A stretch of DNA of 64,000 nucleotides from Streptomyces sp. SAI-127 (GCF_029894425.1 NZ_JARXYJ010000001.1:8142501-8206500); one strand, 5' to 3'. Numbered from the stretch's first letter, positions 50,737-60,455 are shown. Notes: generated by a model from the sequence alone, not told the origin. Numbers and translations are program-made.

Positions 50737-53700
50737 TCACTTCATCGTCAGGAACCGCTGCACCAGCGCCGCCAGGAACACCGCGAGCAGCGGCAGCGCG
50801 AACCAGAAGCTGCTCTGCAGCCACCGCAGCTGCCGCACGCCCGGCCGCACCGCGACCCGCACCACCTCACGGGCCGAGAGCAGCAGGATCAGCGCCAGCG
50901 CCGCCAGCGCCCCCACCACCGACCAGGGCGTCCAGGTCACCTGCGGCCCGATCGGCCCGGGATCGGCCTTCGGGACCTTGCCCGCGGGCTGGTCCCGCAG
51001 TGCGTACATGGTCACGTCGTCGTTGGTGAAGACCCGCTTGAGCTCTTTGCGGTTGTCGAGGTTGTCCAGCAGCCTCGGCTCCCACGTCCTCGAATAGCCC
51101 ACGTCCAGACGCAGATACGTGACCTGGCTGACGTTGACCATCAGATACGAGTTCGGTCCCGCGTCCTTCAGCGACTTCACCAGCCCGGACACCAGCACCG
51201 GGTCGGTCGGCGCCAGGGTCGGCACATAGGACACCTTCTCCATGTCCTTCGCGCCCCACGGCATCGCCGGCGTCACATTGTTGATCGTGTCGTTGGACAG
51301 CCACAGCACCCGGACCGTCGGATCGTCGTGCGCGTAGACGTAGTCCATGGCGGCGACCTCGCCGGGCTGGATCCGCTCGAACGGCTCGTTGCCCCAACGG
51401 GCGACCAGGAAGCCGCCGATGAGCAGCAGACCCGCCATGAGCGCGGCCACCGGGGCGAGGCTGACCCGGTCCTTCTCGCGCTCCTTCGCGGTGACCCCGG
51501 TGCGCGGGAAGAGCGCCAGTGCGGCCAGCAGACCGGCGCCCGGCAGGGCGAACATGAAGACCCGCAGGGCCATTTCGCCGCCGTACGACTGCATGCCGAA
51601 GCCGAGGAACGGCACGAAGGTGAGGACGAGCAGCGCGGCTTCCCGGTACTTGTGGTCGCGCCGCCGCCACCAGCCGTAACAGGCCAGAGCCATGACCCCG
51701 CCCGCCAGCAGCACGCGCACGTACAGGACCAGCTTGTGGGTCGAACTGCCGCCGTCGATACGGCCGGAGACCGACGAGGACACATTGCCGCCGACCCCGC
51801 CGACCCCGCCGAACAGGTCGTCGAAGTGACCCGACCAGTACGGCTCGGCCATCCAGCCGATCCAGGCGGTCACCATGACGGCGAACAGGATGGGCAGACC
51901 GCGCAGTTCGCTGCGGCCGATCAGGACGAGCGCCGTCAGCACGCCGAGCATCACGAACGGGGTGAGCTGGTGGGCGGGCACGCTCGCCGCGAACAGACCG
52001 ATCAACACCGCGAGCAGGACGGCCCGTTGGCGGTGGTTCGTGGGTTCGACCTCGGCCTCGCCGGGCCGCCGCTTCGTCCAGATCACGCGCGGGGCGCGGA
52101 ACCAGACGAGCAGGACCGCCACGAACACCAGGTACAGCAGATAGGTGAAGCCCTGCGGGGAGAAGTAGTCCTGGCCGACCCAGCCGCTGAGCACGAAGAT
52201 CCAGATGCCGGTCCACTTGGCCCGCCAGCTCGCCCGCATGTGCCGTACGAGCAGGAACATCGGTACCAGATAGAGGAGTTGGATCGCCGTCGGCCACCAG
52301 CGGATGACCTCGGTGAAGTCCGTGACCCCGCAGGCCTGCGCCACGAAAGCGGCCACCGCGAAGAAGCCCGGCCAGCTCCAGCGGGCGTCCAGGTCGGGCA
52401 CCGCGGAGCCGGTCCGGTCGATGTAGTCGATGAACCCCAGGTGCTGCCAGGCCGTCGCGAACCGCGGCTCGACCTCGATCACCGCGGGCAGCGCGTGCAG
52501 CGAGAACACGGTCGCCACCAGCGTGACCAGCAGCAGCGCCTTGTGCTCACGGCCCAGCCAGAGCAGCGAGGCGAACACCACGACCAGGAGCGCCGCGCCG
52601 GCCAGCGTGGGCATCGGCAGGATCGAGATCAGCCCGAGCCCGCCCATCCGGTCCAGGTCGGCCTCGCCCAGGCCGACGGCCGGCACCCAGTACAGGAGCA
52701 GCGCGACGGCCAGCAGGCAACCGAGGAACACACCGATCCAGGTGGGCTGCAGCCGCTCCCGCCAGGACAGGGGCCGCGGCGGCTCCCCGGACTGCGGCGC
52801 CTCCTGCGGTACGGCGGGCTCTTGCGGTACGTCGACCTCCTCGCCGGCGTCGAAGGACACCTCGAACGGCGCGTCCACCTCCGCCTCGGACGGCCCGAGG
52901 GAGGACTCGGAGCCCGGCTCCCTCTCCTCCACCGGCAGCCCCAGATCGGGCGGCTTCTGCAGCGCCCATGTCGGCCGGTCGCGCGTCACGCCCCGCACCG
53001 GCGTGCCCGTGGGCGGGGTACCGGGACCCGGGCGTACGTCGGGACGGCGTTCCTGGTGGTCGAAGTCGACGTGGATGCCCAGCGCGAGGGTGTCCTGGTC
53101 GAGCGCCCAGCCGGGGCGGCGGGTGCGGCCGGCGGCCGTTACCTCACGCGCCCCGAGGTCGGCGAGGTCCCCGTCGGGAGCCGCGCTCGCGGGGACCTCG
53201 GCGGCCGGTGCGTGCCGGATCGTCCGGTACAGCTTGGGCGCGGCGATCGCGACGATCACCGCGAGCGCGGAGATCTCGGCGACGCCCGCTCCGGTCAGCC
53301 CCATGCGGGGCAGGAGCAGCAACGTCAGACCGAGCACCAGCAAGCACAACAGGCCCTGCAGCCAGGCGAGTCCGGAGGTGCGGCTCTGCGCGCGCAGCAC
53401 CGCGAAGTACGTCTCCATGACGACCCGGAGCACCGCGCCGACGGCGAACCAGCGCAGCAGCGGGGTGGCCGCGTCCGCGTAGCCCGATCCGAAGACGCCG
53501 AGGATCCAGGGCGCCCCGAAGAACAGGACGCCGGCCACCGGCAGCATGATCCGCGCCATCCGCTTCAGCGCGGCACGGGTGTTGGCGGCCAGGCGGGAGG
53601 GATCGTGCGAGCCCTCGACGGTCAGGGAGGCGCCCATGTTGATGGCGAGCAGGTTGCAGGTGCCGCCGATCGTCGTGGTGATGTAGAAGTACGCGTTGTC

Positions 53701-54549
53701 CTGGGAGCTGACCTGGGAGGCCACGATCACCGGGACCAGATAGACCACGGCGAGCGAGAACAGCGAGCCGGTGTAGTCGCCCGCGAGGAACCGCCCGATC
53801 TCCCTGAGGGAGGGCGGCTTCGCGTGGTCCTCGGTGGCCTTCACATGGCGCGGCGCCAGACGCCGGAACACCATCCAGCCCAGCGGCAGCACCGAGACGG
53901 CGATCGCCGCGACCCACGACACGAAGACACCGGCCGTCGGGATCGCCACCGCGAACGCGACCAGGAGTCCCAGCTTCACCGCCGAGAACACGGTGTTGCC
54001 GACCGGCACCCACAGCGCGCTGCGCAGCCCGGTCAGCACCCCGTCCTGCAGGGTGAGCACGTTCCAGGCGACGACGGCGGCGATGAAGCCGAGGCCGTTC
54101 ACCGTCCCGTGCAGGAAGCGGTACGACGGCCCCCACATGTCCAGGGTGAGCAGGAAGACGGCCGCGGCGATCGCCACGATCACCGAACTGCCCGCGTAGG
54201 TACGGGCGATGAGGCGCACGGTCGCGCGGCCCGCGACCGGAATGAAGCGGGCCAGCGCCCCGGTCAGGGTCACCGCGGTCAGTCCCGCGAGGAGCTTCAT
54301 CGCGGCGATCGCGGCGGATCCCTGGCCGACCGCCGCCTCGGAGTAGTAGCGGGCGGCCGCCAGCCAGAAGCCGAGGCCCAGCACCGCCGAGATACCGGTG
54401 TTGAGCATCAGGGCGTAGGCGTTGCGGAACAGCTGGTTGCCGCCCCCAGCGCCCCTGCCGAGGCCGGGCAGCCGAAGACGGCGCCCCGACTGCTCGGGCG
54501 CCTTCGCCGCGGTCGACTCGGGCTCGGTCGTGGTCGTCGTGTCAGACAC
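50737..54549 (-). CDS. Flippase - polymerase-like fusion membrane protein
   Basis: Protein of 1270 residues. Residues about 35-450 have 12-14 membrane segments in the Wzx/MATE-type flippase pattern (NAYALMLNTGISAVLGLGFW; GQGSAAIAAMKLLAGLTAVT). A charged, Pro/Glu-rich cytoplasmic linker of about 150 residues follows. Residues about 600-1270 form a second multi-pass region with a large outer loop (VRVLWLSNDTINNVTPAMPW, then GPNSYLMVNVSQVTYL), resembling polysaccharide polymerase or GT-C enzymes. GTG 54549 overlaps the deacetylase stop. It likely exports and polymerises an undecaprenyl-linked glycan. The fusion is unusual and its second half is not firmly assigned. Confidence 0.8.
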   Translation of the reverse strand: MSDTTTTTEPESTAAKAPEQSGRRLRLPGLGRGAGGGNQLFRNAYALMLNTGISAVLGLGFWLAAARYYSEAAVGQGSAAIAAMKLLAGLTAVTLTGALARFIPVAGRATVRLIARTYAGSSVIVAIAAAVFLLTLDMWGPSYRFLHGTVNGLGFIAAVVAWNVLTLQDGVLTGLRSALWVPVGNTVFSAVKLGLLVAFAVAIPTAGVFVSWVAAIAVSVLPLGWMVFRRLAPRHVKATEDHAKPPSLREIGRFLAGDYTGSLFSLAVVYLVPVIVASQVSSQDNAYFYITTTIGGTCNLLAINMGASLTVEGSHDPSRLAANTRAALKRMARIMLPVAGVLFFGAPWILGVFGSGYADAATPLLRWFAVGAVLRVVMETYFAVLRAQSRTSGLAWLQGLLCLLVLGLTLLLLPRMGLTGAGVAEISALAVIVAIAAPKLYRTIRHAPAAEVPASAAPDGDLADLGAREVTAAGRTRRPGWALDQDTLALGIHVDFDHQERRPDVRPGPGTPPTGTPVRGVTRDRPTWALQKPPDLGLPVEEREPGSESSLGPSEAEVDAPFEVSFDAGEEVDVPQEPAVPQEAPQSGEPPRPLSWRERLQPTWIGVFLGCLLAVALLLYWVPAVGLGEADLDRMGGLGLISILPMPTLAGAALLVVVFASLLWLGREHKALLLVTLVATVFSLHALPAVIEVEPRFATAWQHLGFIDYIDRTGSAVPDLDARWSWPGFFAVAAFVAQACGVTDFTEVIRWWPTAIQLLYLVPMFLLVRHMRASWRAKWTGIWIFVLSGWVGQDYFSPQGFTYLLYLVFVAVLLVWFRAPRVIWTKRRPGEAEVEPTNHRQRAVLLAVLIGLFAASVPAHQLTPFVMLGVLTALVLIGRSELRGLPILFAVMVTAWIGWMAEPYWSGHFDDLFGGVGGVGGNVSSSVSGRIDGGSSTHKLVLYVRVLLAGGVMALACYGWWRRRDHKYREAALLVLTFVPFLGFGMQSYGGEMALRVFMFALPGAGLLAALALFPRTGVTAKEREKDRVSLAPVAALMAGLLLIGGFLVARWGNEPFERIQPGEVAAMDYVYAHDDPTVRVLWLSNDTINNVTPAMPWGAKDMEKVSYVPTLAPTDPVLVSGLVKSLKDAGPNSYLMVNVSQVTYLRLDVGYSRTWEPRLLDNLDNRKELKRVFTNDDVTMYALRDQPAGKVPKADPGPIGPQVTWTPWSVVGALAALALILLLSAREVVRVAVRPGVRQLRWLQSSFWFALPLLAVFLAALVQRFLTMK

Positions 54550-55342
54550 GGGAACGGGAGACCTTCCGGCGGACCTGTCGTGCTCTTCGGACCAACGCGT
54601 ACCCCTTGGTGAGGGCACGGTCCCTGGCGAAGTCCCGGGCGATCGCACGGCCCTGGACGAGCCGCTCGAACTCCTCGGCCGTGGTGCTGCGGCGCACGGT
54701 GAGGCGGGTGAGCGCGTACGGCCCCTGGCGCCGGCGCGCCAGGCCGTTGTTCACGGCGAGCGCCTGGCCGTACCCCGTCTCGCGTACCGCCTCGCGCACC
54801 CGGCGGCTGGAGTAGCCGTACGGGTAGGCGAGCGAGGCCGGCGCGGTGCCGAGTTCGTCGGTGACGATCTCCCGGGAGTGGATCAGCTCGTGGCGCAGCG
54901 CGCCGTCCTCGAGCTGGTCGAGCTGCGGGTGCGTGTGGGTGTGGCCGCCGATCTCGACGTCCGCCGCGGCGAGTTCGCGGACCTGGTCCCAGTCCAGCAT
55001 GGTGTCCAGGCCGCCGCCCGTGTCGTACGCACCGCGGATCCAGCCGGTGGAGACGAACACCGTGGCCGTGAAGCCGTGCTTGGCGAGCACGGGCAGGGCG
55101 TGGCGGTGGACGCCTTCGTAGCCGTCGTCGAAGGTGATCAGGACGGGCCGCTCGGGCAGCGGCCGTCCCTCGCGCCAACGGGCGGCGAGATCGGCGGTCC
55201 TGACCGGCGTGAGCCCCGACTCGGCGAGGATCTCCATCTGCCGGGCGAAGGCCTCCGGGGACACCGACAGCACGCGGGTGGCGGCGTTCGGGTCGGTGGC
55301 GACCGCGTGGTACATGAGGATCGGTACGGGCCGCTCAGCCAT
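54542..55342 (-). CDS. Polysaccharide deacetylase (CE4/NodB type)
   Basis: Protein of 266 residues. NodB motifs: LITFDDGYEGV (Asp-Asp, motif 1), IGGHTHTHPQLDQL (His-x-x-x-His metal site, motif 2) and LAYPYGYSS (motif 3). It removes acetyl groups from N-acetyl sugars of a polymer. No signal peptide is obvious, so action on a lipid-linked intermediate in the cytoplasm or atypical export is possible. ATG 55342 has GGGGGAGAG upstream and overlaps the glycosyltransferase stop by 8 bases. Confidence 0.9.
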   Translation of the reverse strand: MAERPVPILMYHAVATDPNAATRVLSVSPEAFARQMEILAESGLTPVRTADLAARWREGRPLPERPVLITFDDGYEGVHRHALPVLAKHGFTATVFVSTGWIRGAYDTGGGLDTMLDWDQVRELAAADVEIGGHTHTHPQLDQLEDGALRHELIHSREIVTDELGTAPASLAYPYGYSSRRVREAVRETGYGQALAVNNGLARRRQGPYALTRLTVRRSTTAEEFERLVQGRAIARDFARDRALTKGYALVRRARQVRRKVSRSRV

Positions 55343-56324
55343 CTCTCTCCCCCTCGATGTCCGCGACCGTGAACGTGGCTCCGCCCCGCCGCGCCCGGAC
55401 GGTGCCGACCACATACCCGCCGGCCGCGGTGAGCACCCCGGCGACGATCGCGCCCGCCCTCCCCGCGCCGCCCGGCCGGGACAGCGCGGCATCCCGCAGC
55501 CCGCGCACCACCCCGGCCGGCAGCACCCGGGTGGCGTACCGGCGCTCGGACTCAAGTCCCTTGTCCGCGCCGACACTTCGGGCCACGAGCGCCTTCGACA
55601 GGCCCTCCGCGTACGCGCGCGTGCGGAAGTACCCGAAGTGCTCGCGCGCCTCGGGCACCCGGTGGTGGATCACCGCCCGGTCGTCGATCAGCAGGACCGC
55701 GTCCGGTCTGGCCCGGCTCAGCCGGATGCACAGCTCCGTCTCCTCGCAGCCCAGCGGGCGTTTGTCGCCGTCCCGCCCGATGCCGGTGGCGAAGCCGCCC
55801 GCGGCGTCGAAGGCGGTGCGGCGGAAGGAGGCGTTGCCGCCCAGGACGTTGCGCACACGGACCAGGCCGGACGGGATGCCCTTGTAGGTGCAGCCGACCA
55901 CCCAGTCGAACTCCTTGGGGAACCAGGCGGGCCGGCGTCCCGACGCCCAGATCGGCATCGTACGGCCGCCGACGGCCATGACCCGCGGGTCCGCGTATCC
56001 GGAGGCGAAGTGGCGCAGCCAGTCCCGCTCGGCGACGGCGTCGTCGTCCAGGAAGGCGATCACCTCGCCGCGCGAGGCGGCGATCCCGGTGTTGCGGCCC
56101 GCGGACAGGCCCCGGGGGCCCGCGTTGGCGAACACGCGGACCTCCTGGGCTTCCTTGTACTCCTTGGTCAGGCGGTCCAGGAGCACCGGATTGTGGTCGA
56201 CGATCAGCAGTGTCTCCAGGGCCGGGTACGACTGCGTACGCACCGAGGCGACCGCCGCGAGGATGTCCTCCCAGCGGTCCTCGGTGTACACGCAGATCAC
56301 GACGGAGATGTCGGGATCGCTCAA
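55335..56324 (-). CDS. Family 2 glycosyltransferase
   Basis: Protein of 329 residues. A GT-A nucleotide-sugar fold starts at ISVVICVYTEDRWEDILAAV; the metal-binding DxD-type motif is FLDDDAVAERDW, and GGNASFRRTAFDAAGG follows with CEETELCIRLS, typical of GT2. A hydrophobic C-terminal patch (AGAIVAGVLTAAGGYVVGTV) may associate with the membrane. TTG start overlaps the stop of the next gene (TTGA). Adds a sugar to the lipid-linked glycan; donor unknown. Confidence 0.9.
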   Translation of the reverse strand: MSDPDISVVICVYTEDRWEDILAAVASVRTQSYPALETLLIVDHNPVLLDRLTKEYKEAQEVRVFANAGPRGLSAGRNTGIAASRGEVIAFLDDDAVAERDWLRHFASGYADPRVMAVGGRTMPIWASGRRPAWFPKEFDWVVGCTYKGIPSGLVRVRNVLGGNASFRRTAFDAAGGFATGIGRDGDKRPLGCEETELCIRLSRARPDAVLLIDDRAVIHHRVPEAREHFGYFRTRAYAEGLSKALVARSVGADKGLESERRYATRVLPAGVVRGLRDAALSRPGGAGRAGAIVAGVLTAAGGYVVGTVRARRGGATFTVADIEGERDG

Positions 56325-57142
56325 GACACCTCTCCCCGGCGCGAGTCGAGCATCGGCGAGTAGTGGGCGCGGCGGCGCAGCGCACGCCGGTTCGACCGCT
56401 CCCCGAGGATCACCTTGAGCACCCGGAACCCGTCCCGGACGGCCCGCAGATTGCTCGCGCCGTGGATGCGGAGGTACTCGTAGCTCGGTATCTCCTGCAC
56501 CTTGAGTCCCGCCTTGACCACCCGGATGTTCATCAGGGTCTCCACCTCGAAGCCTGTGCAGTCGAGGTCGATCTTGTCGAGGCAGTGCCGCCAGAAGGCG
56601 TTGTACCCGTAGCAGAGATCCGTGTAGCGGGCGCCGAACTTACGGTTGACGATGGTGCACAGCGCCCAGTTGCCGAGTTTGCGGATGAAGGTCATGTCGT
56701 CGGTGCCGCCGCCGTTGGCGAAGCGGGACCCCTTGGCGAAGTCCGCGCCCGAGACGAGGGCGGACACATAGGAGACGATCTCGTTGCCGTCGGCCGAGCC
56801 GTCCGCGTCGATCATGACGACGATGTCACCGGTGCAGGCTTCGAACCCGGTGATCAGGGCGTCCCCCTTGCCCTTGCCGTGCTGCTTCACGACCTTCACC
56901 TCGGGCCACAGCTCGCGGGCCACCGCGACGGTGTCGTCCGTGGAGTTGCCGTCCACCAGAACCACTTCGTGGATCCAGTCGGGCAGCGTCTTGAAGACGT
57001 ACGGAAGGTTCTCCGCCTCGTTCATGGCGGGTATGACGACACTCACGGGTGGCGTGATGGCCAGGTGAGTGGAGATGGGCCGGTACTGGCTGGCTGTCGG
57101 CACATCCTGGCCCGCAGTCGCCGGGCGCAGAACTGAACTCAT
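56321..57142 (-). CDS. Family 2 glycosyltransferase, DPM-like
   Basis: Protein of about 273 residues. Core: VSVVIPAMNEAENLPYVFKT, VVLVDGNSTDDTVAVA and VMIDADGSADGNEIVSYV (DxD), then FAKGSRFANGGGTDDMTF. It resembles dolichol/polyprenyl-phosphate sugar synthases and initiating GT2 enzymes. No C-terminal membrane anchor is present. ATG 57142 has AGAGGGAA upstream; GTG 57229 would add 29 residues of low complexity. First gene of the leftward exopolysaccharide-type operon (50737-57142). Confidence 0.88.
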   Translation of the reverse strand: MSSVLRPATAGQDVPTASQYRPISTHLAITPPVSVVIPAMNEAENLPYVFKTLPDWIHEVVLVDGNSTDDTVAVARELWPEVKVVKQHGKGKGDALITGFEACTGDIVVMIDADGSADGNEIVSYVSALVSGADFAKGSRFANGGGTDDMTFIRKLGNWALCTIVNRKFGARYTDLCYGYNAFWRHCLDKIDLDCTGFEVETLMNIRVVKAGLKVQEIPSYEYLRIHGASNLRAVRDGFRVLKVILGERSNRRALRRRAHYSPMLDSRRGEVS

Positions 57143-57499
57143 GAGTCTGGTTCCCTCTCGTCCGGTGGACCGCCCGCCCCTGGGCGGTCCGGCTTGTTGC
57201 TCCGGTTCGAAAGGGGGGTTCTCACTCACGGCATGCCGGAAGGAATCTCCGTACCTGCCGGGTGAGCTGGCAAAGCTGGCCGACCGCCGTCGTGCTGTGC
57301 TTGTTGCAACGACAGCCGGTCGCGCGGCACGACTCGGTCACCAGTACGGTCACCGAGCACGGCACCCCCCTACCGCGCCCCGCGCCCCCGTCGCGGTCCT
57401 TGAGCCCTCCCCTAGAGCCGCTCGATGACGGGACGGTGCGGGTGTGATGTATGACGGTATTGACGATTGAACCCGTATGGCAAGACCTGGAACGAGGCC
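57143..57499. other. Intergenic region ahead of the exopolysaccharide-type operon
   Basis: About 350 bases between two leftward genes. The first 87 could be coding if the glycosyltransferase starts at GTG 57229. The rest probably contains the operon promoter; no gene or convincing terminator was seen. Confidence 0.4.
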
Positions 57500-58621
57500 T
57501 CACGTTTTTGTTGGTTTGACCGTTACAGTCGCACCGGAGCGGATCTTTCCCACTTTCTTCAGCAGCCTGTCGGCGGGTTCGAACAGCTCCGGCCGCGCCA
57601 CCACGGCGTTGCGCAGTGCCCGCGCCGGAACCCGGCGGACGCGGTGTCCGACCGCGACCGGGTGCCGACGGGTCACCCACCCCTCCGACACGGTCAGTTC
57701 CCGTGTCTTCAGGGAGTCCTTGTACTCCTTCTGACCCCGGCCCAGATCGAGGTACGCGACGCCGTCGGCGGCGGCCGCCTCGGCCATGCGCAGATGCAGG
57801 ATCAGGCCCGGGGAGTACTTCGCGTACTCCGGGTCGTACGCCGGGAACCAGCACGCGAGGACGCGCTCGGTGCGCAGCCCGAAGTGGGCGGCGACCGGCT
57901 TCCTGTCGGCGTACAGCACCGACAGGATCCCCGCGAACGGCTCGGACCGGGTGTGGAACAACTGCTCCACCAGCCGGGCGATCCACTCGTGCGCGAACCG
58001 GTCGCTGCGGCCGGTCCTGCGGTACTGCGCGGACTTCCAGCCCATCAGGACGCGCAGGGCGGCCGGGTCGTGCTCGTCATGGACGTAGCGCACGTCGCTC
58101 GCCGTGCGGGCCAGCCGGCGTTCCTTGGCGAGTGTGGTGCGGGTGAACTTCGGTGAGCGTTCCCGCAGCCCGGCCAGATACGTCTCGTACCCCTGGTCGA
58201 CGTCCATGACCGGAGAGGGGAACCTGCCGGAGGCTTCCGCCTCGAACGGCCCCTGGCCCTCCACCAGATGGTCGAACTCCCAGACGGCGAGCCCGCAGGC
58301 ACGCAGTAACTCCCGGGCCTCCCAGGTGAATCCGGGCCGGTGCACCAGCCCCTGGGCGTCCGAGATGCCGAGGCCCACGGCCCGGCCGACACCGGCGGCG
58401 GTTCTCTGGAACGGGAAGAACGCGGCGGGCTCGCCCTGCTCCCGTACGACGGCGATCCGCACGCCCCGCCTGCACCGGCCCACCGCGAGCGCGAACTCGG
58501 GGGACAGGAACGGGTTCGCCAGCCCTGGCGAATCGTGCAGATGGGCCTTGGACTGCATCGCGCTCCATGCCGCCCGGTCGGCGGCGCTCAGCTCGCCGGG
58601 GCGGTACACGCTGATGTCCAC
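57500..58621 (-). CDS. CelD/BioF2-like GNAT acyltransferase
   Basis: Protein of 373 residues. The C-terminal half contains the FemAB/GNAT-like block FAGILSVLYADRKPVAAHFG, then YSPGLILHLRMAEAAAADGV and YLDLGRGQKEYKDSLKT, characteristic of acyltransferases found in exopolysaccharide and cellulose gene clusters (CelD-type). It may acylate a sugar residue or a peptide linked to the polymer. GTG 58621 starts one base after the upstream gene's stop. Substrate unassigned. Confidence 0.82.
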   Translation of the reverse strand: MDISVYRPGELSAADRAAWSAMQSKAHLHDSPGLANPFLSPEFALAVGRCRRGVRIAVVREQGEPAAFFPFQRTAAGVGRAVGLGISDAQGLVHRPGFTWEARELLRACGLAVWEFDHLVEGQGPFEAEASGRFPSPVMDVDQGYETYLAGLRERSPKFTRTTLAKERRLARTASDVRYVHDEHDPAALRVLMGWKSAQYRRTGRSDRFAHEWIARLVEQLFHTRSEPFAGILSVLYADRKPVAAHFGLRTERVLACWFPAYDPEYAKYSPGLILHLRMAEAAAADGVAYLDLGRGQKEYKDSLKTRELTVSEGWVTRRHPVAVGHRVRRVPARALRNAVVARPELFEPADRLLKKVGKIRSGATVTVKPTKT

Positions 58622-58622
58622 G

Positions 58623-59018
58623 TCAGGCTTCCTGACCCTTCGCCGTACGGCGCCGCCGCATCAGTACCAGCAGCAGGATGAGGGCACTGATCACGGCCAT
58701 CGCCATGACGCCGCCGCGCGCCGACCAGCGGTGCGTGGCCAGCATGCCCTGGGCCACCAGCATGTTGAGGACGACCGAGCCGGCCAGCGAGGCCAGTACC
58801 CGGGCGAACGGATCGAAGCCGCGCAGTGCGGCGGCAATGCCGGCGGCGGGTGCCGCGAGCAGGAAGAAGAGCGTGAGCGGGGCGCGCAGCGGCGAGTCGG
58901 AGCCGGAGAACGCGAGCAGTGCGCCGAATCCCCCCACGGCGGTCGCGGCGCCCGCGAGCAACGGCGTCAGGTCTCTGCCCGACGCCTTCGAGGATGTTCC
59001 GATACGTGTCGTGTGCAT
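58623..59018 (-). CDS. Small four-helix membrane protein
   Basis: Protein of 131 residues with four hydrophobic segments (LLAGAATAVGGFGALLAF, LTLFFLLAAPAAGIAAAL, VLASLAGSVVLNMLVAQG, VMAMAVISALILLLVLM) and a basic tail (MRRRRTAKGQEA). No catalytic motif. It directly precedes the CelD-like acyltransferase gene in the same direction, so the two likely form one unit related to the exopolysaccharide cluster. Confidence 0.75.
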   Translation of the reverse strand: MHTTRIGTSSKASGRDLTPLLAGAATAVGGFGALLAFSGSDSPLRAPLTLFFLLAAPAAGIAAALRGFDPFARVLASLAGSVVLNMLVAQGMLATHRWSARGGVMAMAVISALILLLVLMRRRRTAKGQEA

Positions 59019-59118
59019 GGGCGACGTTTCCCCCCAGAAAGCGCCGGATGCCGGGCTTCAATGTCGCGCAGTGCCGTGGGAGCCGTCAAGGCCGACTGGT
59101 ACGGACTTGGACACGGGT

Positions 59119-59155
59119 GTGGCCCCCGGAGGTGAGAGACACCTGCGGGGGCCAC
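59119..59155 (-). terminator. Terminator of subtilisin gene
   Basis: GTGGCCCCCGGAGGTG (59119-59134) pairs with CACCTGCGGGGGCCAC (59140-59155), 16 bp with one mismatch, loop AGAGA. It lies immediately after the stop of the subtilisin gene on the minus strand. Confidence 0.8.
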
Positions 59156-59166
59156 CTGTTCGGGTA

Positions 59167-60375
59167 CTACGGCACGAGCTTCAGGAGCTTGTTCGGCGAG
59201 CCGGTGCCGGGGCTGGTGACCACGTTGGACGTGGCACCGTTGGCCAGGGCCGTGGCGACCTGGGCCGGAGTGGCCGAGGTGTGGCCGGCGAGGTAGACCG
59301 CGGCCGCGCCCGCGACGTGCGGGGTCGCCATCGACGTACCGGAGATGGTGTTGGTCGCGGTGTCGCTGGTGTACCAGCCCGCCGTGATGGAGGAGCCGGG
59401 GGCGAAGACGTCCAGGACCGAGCCGTAGTTGGAGTAACTGGCCCGGGCGTCGGTGCTGGTGGTGGCGCCGACCGTGATCGCCTCGGTGACGCGGGCCGGG
59501 GAGTACGAGGAGGCGTTGGCGCTGCTGTTGCCGGCCGCGATGGCGTAGGTGACGCCGCTCGCGATGGAGTTCCTGACCGCGGTGTCCAGGGTGCTGGAGG
59601 CGCCGCCGCCGAGCGACATGTTGGCGACCGAGGGGCCCGAGTGGTTGGCGGTGACCCAGTCGATGCCCGCGATGACGCCGGCGGTGGTGCCGGAACCGGC
59701 GTTGTCGAGCACGCGCACCGCCACGATCTTCGCCTTCTTGGCGACGCCGTAGGTGGAGCCCGCGATCGTGGTGGCCACATGGGTGCCGTGGCCGTTGCCG
59801 TCGGAGGCGGTGGTGTCGCCGTCGACGGCGTCGTAGCCGTAGGAGGCGCGGCCGCTGATCTGGCTGTGGGTGATGCGGACGCCGGTGTCGATGACGTACG
59901 CCGTGACTCCGCTGCCCGCGGTGTCCGGGTAGGTGTACGTGCCGGAGAGCGGGAGCGCGGACTGGTCGATGCGGTCCAGGCCCCACGGGGCGGAGGACTG
60001 CGTGGTGTCGGCCAGGTGGACGGTCTGGTTCTGCTCCACGGAGGCCACCGACGGGTCCGCGGCGAGTCTCTTCGCCTCGGTCGCGGAAAGCGTGGCGGTG
60101 TAGCCGTTGAGCGCGGAACCGAAGGTCTTCCCGACCGTCCCGCCGTACTCCTTGATGAGCCCCTTGCCCTCACCGGACGAGGACTTGAAGCCCGCCTGCT
60201 TCTTGAGCGTGACGATGTAGCTGTCCTTGACGGCCGTGGGGGAGCCGGAGGCGAGGACCCTGCCCTCGGCCGGTGCGGCCTCGGCGGGCAGGGCGGTGAG
60301 CCCGCCGACGAGGGCGGTGGTCGCCAGGGTGGTTATCGCGGCGAACCGGAACTTCTTTGCGCGCAGTTGTGCCAT
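59167..60375 (-). CDS. Secreted subtilisin-like serine protease (S8)
   Basis: Protein of 402 residues. A Sec signal ([20 protein letters not shown]; cleavage after AEA) is followed by an I9-type propeptide ([20 protein letters not shown] to [11 protein letters not shown]). The catalytic domain has Asp in AYVIDTGVR, His in GNGHGTHVA and Ser in [15 protein letters not shown]. Close to proteinase K/aqualysin-type subtilases. GGAGGA is upstream of the ATG. The 5' leader contains two hairpins (60399-60455). Confidence 0.94.
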   Translation of the reverse strand: MAQLRAKKFRFAAITTLATTALVGGLTALPAEAAPAEGRVLASGSPTAVKDSYIVTLKKQAGFKSSSGEGKGLIKEYGGTVGKTFGSALNGYTATLSATEAKRLAADPSVASVEQNQTVHLADTTQSSAPWGLDRIDQSALPLSGTYTYPDTAGSGVTAYVIDTGVRITHSQISGRASYGYDAVDGDTTASDGNGHGTHVATTIAGSTYGVAKKAKIVAVRVLDNAGSGTTAGVIAGIDWVTANHSGPSVANMSLGGGASSTLDTAVRNSIASGVTYAIAAGNSSANASSYSPARVTEAITVGATTSTDARASYSNYGSVLDVFAPGSSITAGWYTSDTATNTISGTSMATPHVAGAAAVYLAGHTSATPAQVATALANGATSNVVTSPGTGSPNKLLKLVP

Positions 60376-60398
60376 ACGAGGGAGTCCTCCTCATGGGC

Positions 60399-60455
60399 GA
60401 CGCGCGCCTGGGTGGGGCGCGCGTCCGTGGGGGGTGTGCGCGTGCTTGCGCACAC
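60399..60455 (-). promoter_or_regulatory. Two tandem hairpins in the subtilisin 5' leader
   Basis: GACGCGCGCC pairs with GGCGCGCGTC (60399-60425, loop 7), and GTGTGCGC pairs with GCGCACAC (60434-60455, loop 6). They lie 24-80 bases upstream of the subtilisin ATG and would be in its transcript leader, perhaps affecting stability or translation. Confidence 0.45.

Noticed and set aside
50689..54612. 1307-codon open frame on the plus strand opposite the flippase fusion
   Set aside because: Composition is the Arg/His/Gln/Asp-rich pattern of an antisense frame in high-GC DNA. The minus strand shows membrane segments and motifs, so this is a shadow.
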